In this document: positions 1-10,808 of the stretch, one piece after another
Layout: the number at the start of each line of letters is the position of its first letter
How positions within the stretch are numbered: the first letter of the stretch is position 1
Assembly: GCA_950097015.1 (NCBI GenBank)
Contig: CATNEN010000003.1
Span: 8,847,501 to 8,911,500 of the forward strand
From: Macrostomum hystrix
Taxonomy: Eukaryota > Platyhelminthes > Macrostomidae
DNA length: 64,000 nt
Direction of reading: 5' to 3'
Notes under the pieces: generated by a model
Database searches by the model: none
What the model was told of the DNA's origin: nothing
The model's input: the letters and a program-made list of their open reading frames with translations, nothing else
Made by a program: the position numbers and the translations under genes

Positions 1-166
1 AGTCCCTTTTCCAATCTGGCTGTGTCATTTTTATTTTCTTCTGTTTGTACGAGCGTATCAGTATTTTTCTAAAATTAGTGATTCCGTATTTTTTATTCAG
101 CCTAGTTTCCTGTTTGCCTGTCCATCGCACTGCCTCTCTCAGCTTGTCTATTGTCCATCACACTGT
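1..166. other. Left edge, probable intron of the PSMB4 gene
   Basis: T-rich sequence with no convincing coding frame. If the downstream PSMB4 exon is spliced, this is intron, and the earlier exons lie left of the window. Bases 131-168 are an imperfect copy of bases 545-579, on the other side of the SINE. Confidence 0.4.
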
Positions 167-530
167 CAGGATAATAATAATTGCAAGAGGTCTGCGGGCA
201 ATGGCACATCATTTGGTAACACTGAACCCGCAGCCAGCGAGGAGGCAATTCTGCCCATTTCGCTGACTCCTGAGCACACACCCACACAGATACCGTACGC
301 AGGCACACACTTACACAGGTGTGTACATCTGCCCTGACTTTCTCATCGTCAGGCAGTGTACACTCTCACTGTGCCTTGGAGGTTGGCCCTCCAGGTCGCA
401 AATTACACGACAAGCGCCCAAGCCTTCTCTCCGCGGCTGCGCCTTAAATAAATGTGGCCTCGCTGCGGAATCGAGCTCAGGGACCTTGGCGCGAGAGACA
501 AACGCGTTAGACCGCTCTGCCACTGACCCC
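167..530 (-). mobile_element. tRNA-derived SINE, family 1, full-length copy
   Basis: Read on the minus strand, the element starts near 530 with a tRNA-like head. It has an A-box-like tggcagagcggt (522-511) and a B-box-like gagctcgattcc (about 478-467), the two halves of an internal RNA polymerase III promoter. A body of about 290 bp follows and ends in an AAT/ATT-rich tail at about 167-182. The same body recurs at 20735-21085 and 31170-31470, with fragments elsewhere. No protein is encoded; the short open frames across it are chance. The body contains an inverted repeat (about 317-364). Confidence 0.85.
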
Positions 531-620
531 CATCACACACACAGTCTCTCAGAGTTTGTTATTGCCTATCACACTGTCAAATGTCTAAGTATCCACCCTT
601 GCCGCCGAATTCCGCCGCAG

Positions 621-1072
621 AGATTCACGAGCACGGCATCGCCTATACGCCGGCCTCTCTCCACAGCTGGCTAACCCGGGTCATGTACAATCGCCGCAGT
701 CGTATTAATCCACTGTGGAACACTTACATTGTAGCCGGCAGCGAGGCCAACGAACCCTTCCTAGGCTACGTGAACATGCTCGGCGTGGCATTCAAAGAGG
801 ACTGCCTTGCCACCGGTTTCGGCAGTCACCTGTGCATCGGCCTACTGCGGGAAGCTCTTGATCAGGCTGGAGGTCCGGCCGGACTTAGTCAACAGGCTGC
901 CATAAGTACACTGGAAGCCTGCCTGCGTGTGCTGTACTATCGCGACTGCCGGGCCTACAATCAATACCAGCTAGCCTGTATACCTGTTAGCAAGCCTGCT
1001 GAAGTTACCGGGCCACATTTCTTGCACACCGATTGGTCTGTAGCTAATCTGGTCAAGCACTACACTGAATAA
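621..1072 (+). CDS. PSMB4: Proteasome subunit beta type-4 (beta-7), C-terminal exon
   Basis: This is the C-terminal part of the non-catalytic 20S proteasome subunit beta-7. The translation contains SLHSWLTRVMYNRRSRINP, then LWNT, FLGYVNMLGVAF, LATGFG and RVLYYRDCRAYNQYQ, all matching conserved positions of PSMB4 in order. It ends in a TAA at 1070-1072. About 150 residues are present and the human protein has 264, so the N-terminal half must lie in exons left of the window. The exon start is not certain. An acceptor-like tccgccgcag ends at 620, and this choice fits where similarity begins. The frame stays open back to an ATG at 581, but the extra residues look unlike the family. A SINE sits immediately upstream in the presumed intron. 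Confidence 0.9.
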
Positions 1073-1228
1073 TCATCAACTAAGGCCGATTTTGTCTGTC
1101 CGTGTTAAACTTTAATTTACTAGATTGGGGAAAATACGATGTTTCAAAAGCTTAGTTGCTTTTTTAGCTCCTTGTGTTCTCAAAGATAAGCCGATCATCA
1201 TTATTTTATTTTGCAAGCGGTTGGGTCT

Positions 1229-1234
1229 AATAAA
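1229..1234 (+). terminator. Poly(A) signal of PSMB4
   Basis: AATAAA lies about 157 nt after the PSMB4 stop, followed by a GT-rich stretch (ggtgggtgtttt). That is the usual layout of a cleavage and polyadenylation site. Confidence 0.6.
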
Positions 1235-1700
1235 AAGGTGGGTGTTTTAACTTAATGAAAACTACTTCTTTGTGTTAACTTTCTTCTCTTTATAATTATT
1301 TGCAGTAAGTCTAGCGCCTGTGCTTGTTAAATTTGATAAAATGCATCAATATTCAGTGGTCAACTTGTTGCGCAAACGACCGGTAGTGAAGTGTGTTTAT
1401 TAAAATCCCATTTCCTAATATTTAAGTAAGACCAGAATTGAAATAACAAATATAAGCGAGTTATTTATTACTACTGTTATGCTGTCCCAAATTTATATTA
1501 CAAAGTAGTCCGGACTTATTTTTGGTTATTTTAGTTTTTTAGAATCATTTTAGCTTTTAAGGTTCGTTTTCTTAGAATCTATTTTCCAATTTGAATTCGT
1601 GCCAAAAATAATTTAAATGCAGCTGAACTTTATAATTAAAAAAATTTCTTAATCCGTTTTGATAAAAAATCGATAAATCAATCAACCAATCAGAGAATTG
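1235..1700. other. AT-rich intergenic spacer
   Basis: No coding frame, RNA gene or repeat array is visible. It separates the PSMB4 poly(A) signal from the oxidoreductase gene and must hold the promoter of the latter if that gene has its own. No clear TATA element could be picked out of the AT-rich background. Confidence 0.5.
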
Positions 1701-1705
1701 CAGGC

Positions 1706-4700
1706 ATGACTAGCCAACAGACCAGCCAATCGGTAGTGATCATCGGAGGCGGCATCATCGGCTGTTCAACAGCCTATTATCTAGCCAAGCGCGGCATAGC
1801 CAGTCTTCTAATTGAAAGTGTCGGCGTCGCCAGCGGCGCCAGCGGTAAAGCCGGCGGATTCCTGGCCCGCGACTGGTGCAGCAGCGACTCAGCTGGGCCT
1901 CTGGCCCGATTGGCTAGCGAGAGCTTCCGGCTGCACTCGATGCTAGAGGCCGAGCTAGGCGTCGGATTGGACTACAGGCCATTGGATACTCTGTCGCTGA
2001 GATTGCGCACAGGTGCTCAGAGAATCGGCCGACCAATCACCGGCTGTCCGGACTGGGTCACGGCCGAGGTTACTAGGGCCTGTAGACTGGGAGATCCTAG
2101 CAATACTGCACAGGTGCGAAATTATTGGATTCTAGTCTGCATTTTTCTTCCTCTTTCTTCGTGAACCTTCATGGACCCTTTTCTGAACCTTCATAGATCC
2201 TTTTCTGAACCTTCATGGATCCTTTACTGAACCTTCATGGATCCTTTACTGAACCTTCATGGATCCTTTACTGAACCTTCATGGATCCTTTTCTGAACCT
2301 TCATGGATCCTTTTCTGAACCTTCATGGATCCTTTTCTGAACCTTCATGGATCCTTTTCTTAACCTTCATGGATCCTTTTCTGAACCTTCATGGAACCTT
2401 TCCTGAACCTTCATGGACCCTTTTCGGAACCTTCATGGATCCTTTTCTGAACCTTCATGGATCCTTTTCTGAACCTTCATGGACCCATCTATGAACCTTC
2501 ATGGACCCATCTCTGAACCTTCATGGACCCATCTCTGAACCTTCATGGATCCTTTTCTGAACCTTAATAAACCCTTTTCTGAACCTTCATGGATCCTTTT
2601 CTGAACCTTCATGGATCCTTTTCTGAATCTTCCAGGATCCTTTTCTGAACTTTCATGGATCCTTTTCTGAACCTTCATGGATCCTTTTCTGAACCTTCAT
2701 GGACCCATCTCTGAACCTTCATGGACCCATCTATGAACCTTCATGGACCCATCTCTGAACCTTCATGGACCCATCTCTGAACCTTCATGGATCCTTTTCT
2801 GAACCTTAATGGACCCTTTTCTGAACCTTAATGGACCCTTTTCTGAACCTTCATGGATCCTTTTCTGAACCTTCATGGATCCTTTTCTGAACCTTCATGG
2901 ATCCTTTTCTGAACCTTCATGGATCCTTTTCTGAACCTTCATGGATCCTTTTCTGAACCTTCATGGATCCTTTTCTGAACCTTCATGGATCCTTTTCTGA
3001 ATCTTCGTGGACCCTTTCCTGAACCTTCATGGACCCTTTTCTGAACCTTCATGGAACCTTTCCTGAACCTTCATGGACCCTTTCCTGAACCTTCATGGAT
3101 CCTTTTCTGAACCTTCATGGACCCTTTTCTGAACCTTCATGGATCCTTTTCTGAACCTTCATGGGTCTTTCAAAAATCCATATTTGCAGTCGGAGTCTAT
3201 CTTTAGTGGTAGAGCGTCGGTCTCCCGTTATTTGAACTACCGCGTGATTGGTAGTTCGAATTTTCCTTAAACAGTTTGTCCTTTAACTACGAGCTTTTTT
3301 TCAACTGATAACTGATAGTTTCTATAAAACTACGAGTTTATAAAAATTCTGTAAGTCAAGTTTGTAATCCACTCATCGATCCATTGCAAACCAAGTTTTT
3401 ATTTTGATTCCGACTAGTAGTTTTTTGGTTCACTGCGGCTTCAATTCAGCTCATCCTAGAACTGGAACCAGACTCGCGTGCTATTCCAATGATCGATAGA
3501 TCGATTGAACTGACAGTGCTACTCTTCTGGTGTTTGTGCGCCTCTAGTAAATCTACTAGGCCTGGCTGATTCAATAGAGAGATAAAAATCAATTCATTCC
3601 TTCTTTCCTTCCTTGCCTGCCCAGTAATAAGTAGGCTAAAATCATTGCTTCGCGTGCGACTGACTTGGATTGATTAAATCCTACAGCTTGACAATTTGTT
3701 TGTGTTTAATTTGGAAAATCCTGACCAATCATTTAACTGGATCTGCAATCATCCTGACCCATCCTGATCCTGACCCTGACACAAGCCCTGACATCATCCT
3801 GACCCACTGTTTCAGTAGGCCCTGACATCATACTGACCCACTGTTTCAGTAGGCCCTGACATCATCCTGACCCACTGTTTCAGTAGGCCCTGACATCATC
3901 CTGACCCACTGTTTCAGTCCGGCCTGACGTCATCCTGACCCACTGTTTCACTGAGCCTGACATCATCCTGACCCACTGTTTCAGTAGGCCCTGACATCAT
4001 CCTGACCCACTGTTTCAGTAGGCCCTGACATCATCCTGACCCACTGTTTCAGTAGGCCTTGACATCATCCTGACCCACTGTTTCAGTAGGCCTTGACATC
4101 ATACTGACCCACTGTTTCAGTAGGCCTTGACATCATCCTGACCCACTGTTTCACAAGGCCTTGACGTCATACTGACCCACTGTTTCAGTAGGCCTGACAT
4201 CATCCTGACCCACTGTTTCACAAGGCCTGACATCATCCTGACCCACACACCGCAGGTGCACCCGTACAAGCTGACCACAGCCCTGGCTGACGCAGCTTGC
4301 CGTCTCGCCGGTTCTAAAATTCGTCGAGCTCGCGTCACCGGTGCAAGCATAGCCGACGGTCGAGTCGTCTCCCTGACTATTGTCGAATCGTCCAGTTCAA
4401 CAGATTCCATTGTTAGCGATACAATCGACTGCGCGTCGGCTAGCGTAGTGTTTGCCATGGGTCCGTGGACTCCCATTGCGCTGGGCGATTGGTTGAACTT
4501 ATCAGGCGGCTCGGAAGCTGTCTTCGGTCATCGAGCACACTCGGTAGTTCTGTCCGTTGTCGCACCAGTGGCACAGGACCACAAGCATCAGCAGCAGCAG
4601 CAGCAGCAGCTCAGTGCTCACGCGCTCTACACCGAACAGGAGGGCGGCGACTCGCCGGAGCTGTATCCTCGCCCAGACGGCACCGTCTACGTCTGCGGCC

Positions 4701-5059
4701 TATCCGACGACGCTCCGCTGCCGGCTTCAACTGCCGACGTTGTCGCCGATCCCGACAAACTTCGACGTCTAGCGAAATTCGCAGAGTCAGTCTCAAATCG
4801 TCTGTCGGCTGACGCTCTGATTAGCGGACAGGCCTGCTACCTGCCCGTGTCTCGCACCGGCCTTCCAATGATTGGCCAGCTGCCCGGACTAACGAACGCC
4901 TACGTTGGCGCCGGGCACAGTTGCTGGGGAATTCTGAACGGCCCAGCCACCGGCCTCATGCTAGCCGACCTACTTATCGACGGCGTCTGTTCGTTTATGG
5001 ACGCTGAACCTTTTCGACCTCGGCTAGGTCCCACTGATAGTCTTCTGGGGGATAATTAG
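1706..5059 (+). CDS. FAD-dependent oxidoreductase, DAO fold (TDA3-like), two exons
   Basis: The exons are 1706-2113 and 4256-5059, giving 403 residues. The donor is CAG|GTGCGA and the acceptor caccgcag|GTG, phase 0. Residues 10-31 form the Rossmann dinucleotide-binding motif (GGGIIG at 14-19), and GASGKAGGFLARDWC follows near residue 45. The C-terminal GHSCWGILNGPATG is the second FAD-contact segment. These signatures fit the DAO-type oxidoreductases related to yeast TDA3 and its plant homologues. The substrate is unknown. A seven-glutamine run (about residues 248-254) is a local insertion. No signal peptide is seen. The start is the first ATG in frame, with a TAG stop at 5057-5059. An AG ends 2 nt before the ATG, so the mRNA may be trans-spliced or have a 5'UTR intron. 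The 2.1-kb intron holds two minisatellite arrays. Confidence 0.85.
2162..3165 (+). repeat. 22-bp minisatellite in the oxidoreductase intron
   Basis: The unit is near gaaccttcatggatcctttt plus ct, about 45 copies. Variants have 'gacccatctctgaac' or 'taatgg' in place of the main form. The array begins about 50 bp after the splice donor. The unit contains GGATCC in most copies. The reading frame across it is open only because of repetition. Confidence 0.95.
3166..3768 (+). other. Unique part of the oxidoreductase intron
   Basis: Intronic DNA between two minisatellites. No coding frame or known element was recognised. The segment from about 3180 to 3270 has a faint tRNA-like B-box (tagttcgaat at 3251-3260) but no convincing cloverleaf. 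Confidence 0.4.
3769..4250 (+). repeat. 31-bp minisatellite abutting the 3' splice site
   Basis: About 15 copies of a unit containing catcctgacccactgtttca followed by gtaggccctga. The last, partial unit runs to within a few bases of the functional acceptor at 4254-4255. Most units contain ctgtttcag, which by itself looks like a 3' splice site (pyrimidine tract plus CAG). Confidence 0.95.
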
Positions 5060-5177
5060 CTAGGTGCAAAACACCGAATCAAATACTTTCTTGATTACTT
5101 CCTTTGTTGTTTCGTGTTCTCTAGTCTGTTTTTATGACCTATCAGTCGTTGCAGTTTTCAACCGATTATTATTTGTT

Positions 5178-5183
5178 AATAAA
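5178..5183 (+). terminator. Poly(A) signal of the oxidoreductase gene
   Basis: AATAAA lies about 120 nt after the TAG stop, in AT-rich 3'UTR sequence. Confidence 0.5.
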
Positions 5184-5399
5184 TTATCTAGTCTGACGCT
5201 TATTTTCTAGTCATCTGTGACTCACTTTTTTGTCCTAGACGTTTTTCGCTCATAAAATGACATTTTTACTGTCTCGTACTAATTCTAAAAAAACTGAGTT
5301 TTTTACACCTTAGATTAAATTTATTATAATTTTCAGCACCTTATTCATATGCACTCGCTGTGTCAATTATTAGCCACAGTTAATTAAGAAAGACAATTA

Positions 5400-6410
5400 G
5401 GCACCCACCACCGATTCAACAAACGCAGCCTAATGCGAGGATTGGCGCACCGTCCACCTCATTTCACACCCGCAATTTAATGCGAGGATTGGCGCACCCA
5501 CCACCTCATTTCACACCCGCAGTTTAATTCGAGAATTGGCGCACCCTCCACCTCATTTTACACCCGCAGTTTAATGCGAGGATTGGCGCACCCACCACCT
5601 CATTTCACACCCGCAGTTTAATTCGAGAATTGGCGCACCCTCCACCTCATTTCACACCCGCAGTTTAATGCGAGGATTGGCGCACCCTCCACCTCATTTT
5701 ACACCCGCAGTTTAATGCGAGGATTGGCGCACCCTCCACCTCATTTTACACCCGCAGTTTAATTCGAGAATTGGCGCACCCTCCACCTCATTTCACACCC
5801 GCAGTTTAATGCGAGGATTGGCGCACCCTCCACCTCATTTTACACCCGCAGTTTAATTCGAGAATTGGCGCACCCTCCACCTCATTTCACACCCGCAGTT
5901 TAATGCGAGGATTGGCGCACCCTCCACCTCATTTCACACCCGCAGTTTAATGCGAGGATTGGCGCACCCTCCACCTCATTTTACACCCGCAGTTTAATTC
6001 GAGAATTGGCGCACCCTCCACCTCATTTCACACCCGCAGTTTAATGCGAGGATTGGCGCACCCTCCACCTCATTTCACACCCGCAGTTTAATGCGAGGAT
6101 TGGCGCACCCTCCACCTCATTTTACACCCGCAGTTTAATGCGAGGATTGGCGCACCCACCACCTCATTTCACACCCGCAGTTTAATTCGAGAATTGGCGC
6201 ACCCTCCACCTCATTTCACACCCGCAGTTAAATGCGAGGATCGGCGCACCCACCACCTCATTTCACACCCGCAGTTTAATGCGAGGATTGGCGCACCCAC
6301 CACCTCATTTCACACCCGCAGTTTAATGCGAGGATTGGCGCACCCACCACCTCATTTCACACCCGCAGTTTAATTCGAGAATTGGCGCACCCACCACCTC
6401 ATTTTCACCC
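5400..6410 (+). repeat. 47-bp minisatellite with two unit types
   Basis: About 21 copies. Each has cctcatttcacacccgcag and then either tttaatgcgaggattgg or tttaattcgagaattgg, followed by cgcacc and ctccac or caccac. The two forms are interspersed in blocks, often pairwise, which suggests expansion of multi-unit blocks. It lies downstream of the oxidoreductase 3' end. Confidence 0.95.
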
Positions 6411-7015
6411 CAGTTTAGTGGGAGGAGGATTCCAATCATCAGTCCATTTCACTGAAGCTTATTTCAGTTTAGAGTAAACGACCACAAATTCGCTAGTTTT
6501 GTTTTAAGCCAAAGTAACGCTTTTCTTTTTTGGGATAAGTAACGCAAAGAACATGATTCGTGCATCTTGAAATGGATTGCGCTTATGTTTTTTTCTCTTT
6601 TTTTATAATATTCCTAATTTGTATGTAAAGCCTTATCTTTTAATTGTTTTTTTAATTTGCGTTTCGCTAATTACGAGGTGTGTTGCGTCTAATGTGGTAT
6701 TTAATTTAATACGTAAAATTGAAGCTAAATATAAATTAAAACACACTGTCGCTGCTTTGAACGCATCGCAGCTTCTTTTTTATGCGGGGATAACTCTAGG
6801 TTGCAGAAATTCAGAATTTTCATAAATTCTAAACCATTTCACAGATGTTAAGTTAGGATTAAAAAGACTAGGGCAACATAGTCCTTGAATTTTGTAGGCT
6901 AAAATTTAAGTCAAGAATTAAATATAGGTACAAGCGTATTAGATAATTAAAAATAAAAGTAAATATTTAAACTTCTATGAATAATGCTAATTATACTGAT
7001 GTTTAGCCAGAGCTA
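6411..7015. other. AT-rich spacer
   Basis: One open frame of 82 codons (6577-6825) exists, but it is AT-rich, has no recognisable domain and no splice or start context. No gene is supported here. Confidence 0.4.
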
Positions 7016-8350
7016 ACACCCACCTCACTCCTATAGTGTACAATCGCCCCTTGAAATCTTAAAAGTACAAATCAACTCCATAAAATTTATGCTCGCCACT
7101 GCCTCCAACCTCACTCCATCTTTAATGTACATTCGCCACTGACTCCAACCCCACTCCATCTTTAATGTACATTCGCCACTGACTCCAACCCCACTCCATC
7201 TTTAACATACAGTCGCCACTGACTCCAACCCCACTCCATCTTTAATATACAGTCGCCACTGACTCCAACCCCACTCCATCTTTAATGCACAGTCGCCACT
7301 GACTCCAACCCCACTCCATCTTTAATATACAGTCGCCACTGACTCCAACCCCACTCGATCTTTAATATAGTCGCCACTGACCCCAACCCCACTTCATCTT
7401 TAATGCACAGTCGCCACTGACTCCAACCCCACTCCATCTTTAATATACAGTCGCCACTGACTCCAACCCCACTCCATCTTTAATATACAGTCGCCACTGA
7501 CTCCAACCCCACTCCATCTTTAATGCACAGTCGCCACTGACTCCAACCCCACTCCATCTTTAATATACAGTCGCCACTGACTCCAACCCCACTCGATCTT
7601 TAATATAGTCGCCACTGACCCCAACCCCACTTCATCTTTAATGTACATTCGTCACTGACCCCAACCCCACTCCATCTTTAATATACAGTCGCTAATGACT
7701 CCAACCCCACTCCATCTTTAATGTACAGTCGCCACTGACTCCAACCCCACTCCATCTTTAATGTACATTCGTCACTGACCCCAACCCCACTACATCTTTT
7801 ATATACAGTCGCCACTGACTCCAACCCCACTCCATCTTTAATGCACAGTCGCCACTGACTCCAACCCCACTCCATCTTTAATGTACATTCGTCACTGACC
7901 CCAACCCCACTACATCTTTTATATACAGTCGCCACTGACTCCAACCCCACTCCATCTTTAATGCACAGTCGCCACTGACTCCAACCCCACTCCATCTTTA
8001 ATGCACAGTCGCCACTGACTCCAACCCCACTCCATCTTTAATGTACATTCGCCACTGACCCCAACCCCACTCCATCTTTAATATACAGTCGCCGCTGACT
8101 CCAACCCCACTCCATCTTTAATATACAGTCGCCACTGACTCCAACCCCACTCCATCTTTAATATACAGTCGCCACTGACCCCAACCCCACTCCATCTTTA
8201 ATGCACATTCGCCACTGACCCCAACCCCACTCCATCTTTAATGCACAGTCGCCACTGACTCCAACCCCACTCCATCTTTAATGTACATTCGCCACTGACC
8301 CCAACCCCACTCCGTCCTTAATGTACAGTCGCCACTGACTCCAACCCCAA
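7016..8350 (+). repeat. 40-bp minisatellite with degenerate edge copies
   Basis: About 30 copies of a unit with cagtcgccactgactccaac, cccactccatc and tttaatatacag or tttaatgtacat. The left edge (7016-7110) holds strongly diverged copies. A further block of diverged copies stands apart at 8990-9120. The minus strand is open over part of the array through chance periodicity. Confidence 0.95.
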
Positions 8351-10800
8351 CCTACGAGATTGGAGTTGGATAGGTAGATACGTATACGAGATACGAGACA
8401 CGTCATCAACCCAACTTATTAGTATCTTAATATTAGTCTAAGAATCTTACAGTCTTAGCAAGGTAAATATTCTAAAAAATGACCGAATTTCATCATAAAC
8501 AAAATATCCGTCCTGAATGTTGACATCTTTAAATGCGTGTTTTGAGTAGTATATATTTTTCATATGTACACTCCATTTAAAAAACAGCGCCAGATAAAAT
8601 AGACCGGATTAAACTAGTTTTTTTCCTGTCCTCGTTTGCATTTAAGCCAGTCTTTTTACTCGCAAGTGAGTCTGCTCAAATTTTTCTGCGGCTTAAATTT
8701 GTCGTGCGTGCAAATTTTCTACCAAGTTTTTCTACTTTGATTAGGCATTTCCCTTTCCATTTTTGCCGTCCTATTTTTCGTGTTATTAGTTATTCGTATT
8801 TTTCTTTCATATAAACTGTAAACAGTATATTTACTTCTAATTCTGTTTTTACTTGAATATTTGTGGTTAAAAAATATACTGCAAAAAAAGGTTTTTTGTC
8901 AAGTGTTTATAGTGGTTAAGGGGATTTTCTCAAATTAAATTCTTAATCTTACTTCGTAATTTTCAATTTCTGACAGATTTGTCTGAAATGTACATCTACA
9001 GTCGCCACTGACACCAACCCCAGTGCACTTCAACTGTACTCTCGTCCATGACGCCTACCCCACTCCATAGAAAATGTACATTCCTGCCCGACACCAACCT
9101 CGCTCCAGCAAGTGTACAATTGCCTTTGAACACTTACGTCATCTCGTTAAAAGTACATACTCCACAAATTGTGCATTATGAATGACATGGACTCTAGTGG
9201 TGTGTTTCCCAGGCAAAAGGCTTATTTATTCTTTGCTAAACGAAGCGAGTAGTATATACCTACTGTAGTACGCAGTAGGTATATATATGTATTATACTAG
9301 TTACATAGTGACTACGTCGATCGATTCACGAGTTAATTAAAACTTTCTGCTGTTTGACCCTAGTTTGCTTGAGTGAATCTGGCTGCCTATTAAATTGTTC
9401 AACCACGCGTAGAATACATTCTGGAGGCTGAGTTAAATTTTAATCGCTCAATGCTACTATAAGTAGCGGTGTGATGAATGTATTTTAGATAGATAGCTTA
9501 TGCTACCTCTGCATAAGTTAAAAGAAAGTAAGTTTTTTAATATTTATTGCAGTTCTTTTACAATGCAGGAATTCGTAGTTCAATGCAAAGAACTATCTGG
9601 TGCGCTCGTACTTGGCAATGAACTATTAAATGTCCGAGACAAAGGAAGTGATGTAAAGGCCGTCCGTTGGAAAACGCGCTTTGTATGAAAGGAGCCGGGC
9701 TGTTTTCAGTGTGTCAATCATCGACAACTGGTTTTTGTACCAAGCGCATTGTTCAGCAGTAAGAAAAGCTGTCTATTAGACTGTTTTGCTGGGTAAATTT
9801 GCCGAATCGATTTTTTAAAAGCTATCTATGATACGAGACTCTTACATCTTAAACATGACTATTTAAAGCTGTAGATGTCGAGGTTTTCATTCTGCAGACG
9901 ACGCGATCAAAGCTTTTTGGCTAACTAAACTTCCACCGAAGTACAGTGCAAATGCTTTGGAAGAATCATTCCTTAGCGCTGGTTATTTTTGTAGCGAAAT
10001 TGTTACTGCAGGTTCAGCGGTGCTGTGCCACCTCTGTTGAGGCTTATAAACTGATCAGCGGGTATCTCTGCATCAACTCCGAGCATGTAGCAATGGTTGG
10101 ACTGCATTACTTAAATGAGATCGGATGCTCATCAATGCTCATCAACTATAGCTAACTTCAGAATCCAGACTTGAGAGCTTTCGAAATCAAGTACAAGTTG
10201 CAAGAAAAAATGTTGGACTTTTACACTGTTTAATTAACCGTTTACACTTATTTGACAATCCAAATTGGCGTCGATATTGACGCTGCATAATTGACAATGT
10301 GCACTCGTAAATATTTGAGCTAACAGTCTCCTGCTATAGATGTATCAATGTATCAAAGTGCGCATTAAAAAAAACACAAATCTGGCTTAGATTTTATTAA
10401 ACAAAGTTGGTTTTGCTCGAATTGAGTGTACTTTTATGGTGCCCGACGATGGATTAGCGAAAAACGAACCAAATTTTGTCACCAAAAATGTTTTTCGTTA
10501 ATTAAAACTTTCAGGAAAAATGTCGGTAGTTTTAGAGACATGTTGTGGTGTAAATATGTTTACTTTGACCTCCTCATGCGTGGCTTATCTTTAAATTTAT
10601 CCCAGTATAACACAAGTCTAAAACATAACAAAAAACTCATATAGTTTAAATCCATCGTAACATTTGGACCAATCAGTGCTCCGTCCTAAATGCGCCTGAA
10701 TTACAACATCTCTCAACGAGCTCAAAAGCCCAAACTGGTTTTCTCAGCTGCGACACCAGCAGTTCTATTTGAGATACCGCATTCATAACACCCACTGCAG
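8351..10800. other. AT-rich intergenic region
   Basis: No gene is supported. Diverged copies of the 40-bp unit lie at about 8990-9120. Three short open frames (9500-9688, 9946-10155, 10426-10644) have no recognisable domain, no splice context and AT-rich composition, and are best read as chance. A perfect 13-bp inverted repeat lies at 9253-9285. Confidence 0.5.
9253..9285. other. Perfect 13-bp inverted repeat (hairpin)
   Basis: The arms tatatacctactg (9253-9265) and cagtaggtatata (9273-9285) are exact reverse complements around a 7-nt loop, tagtacg. The left arm follows a GAGTAG. No flanking gene explains it. Confidence 0.8.
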
Positions 10801-10808
10801 TCCTCAGC

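Noticed and set aside
456-530. tRNA gene on the minus strand
   Set aside because: Same reasoning: the tRNA-like part is the head of SINE family 1, found again at 21010-21083.
4117-4476. 119-codon minus-strand frame
   Set aside because: It is the antisense shadow of exon 2 of the oxidoreductase plus the 31-bp repeat.
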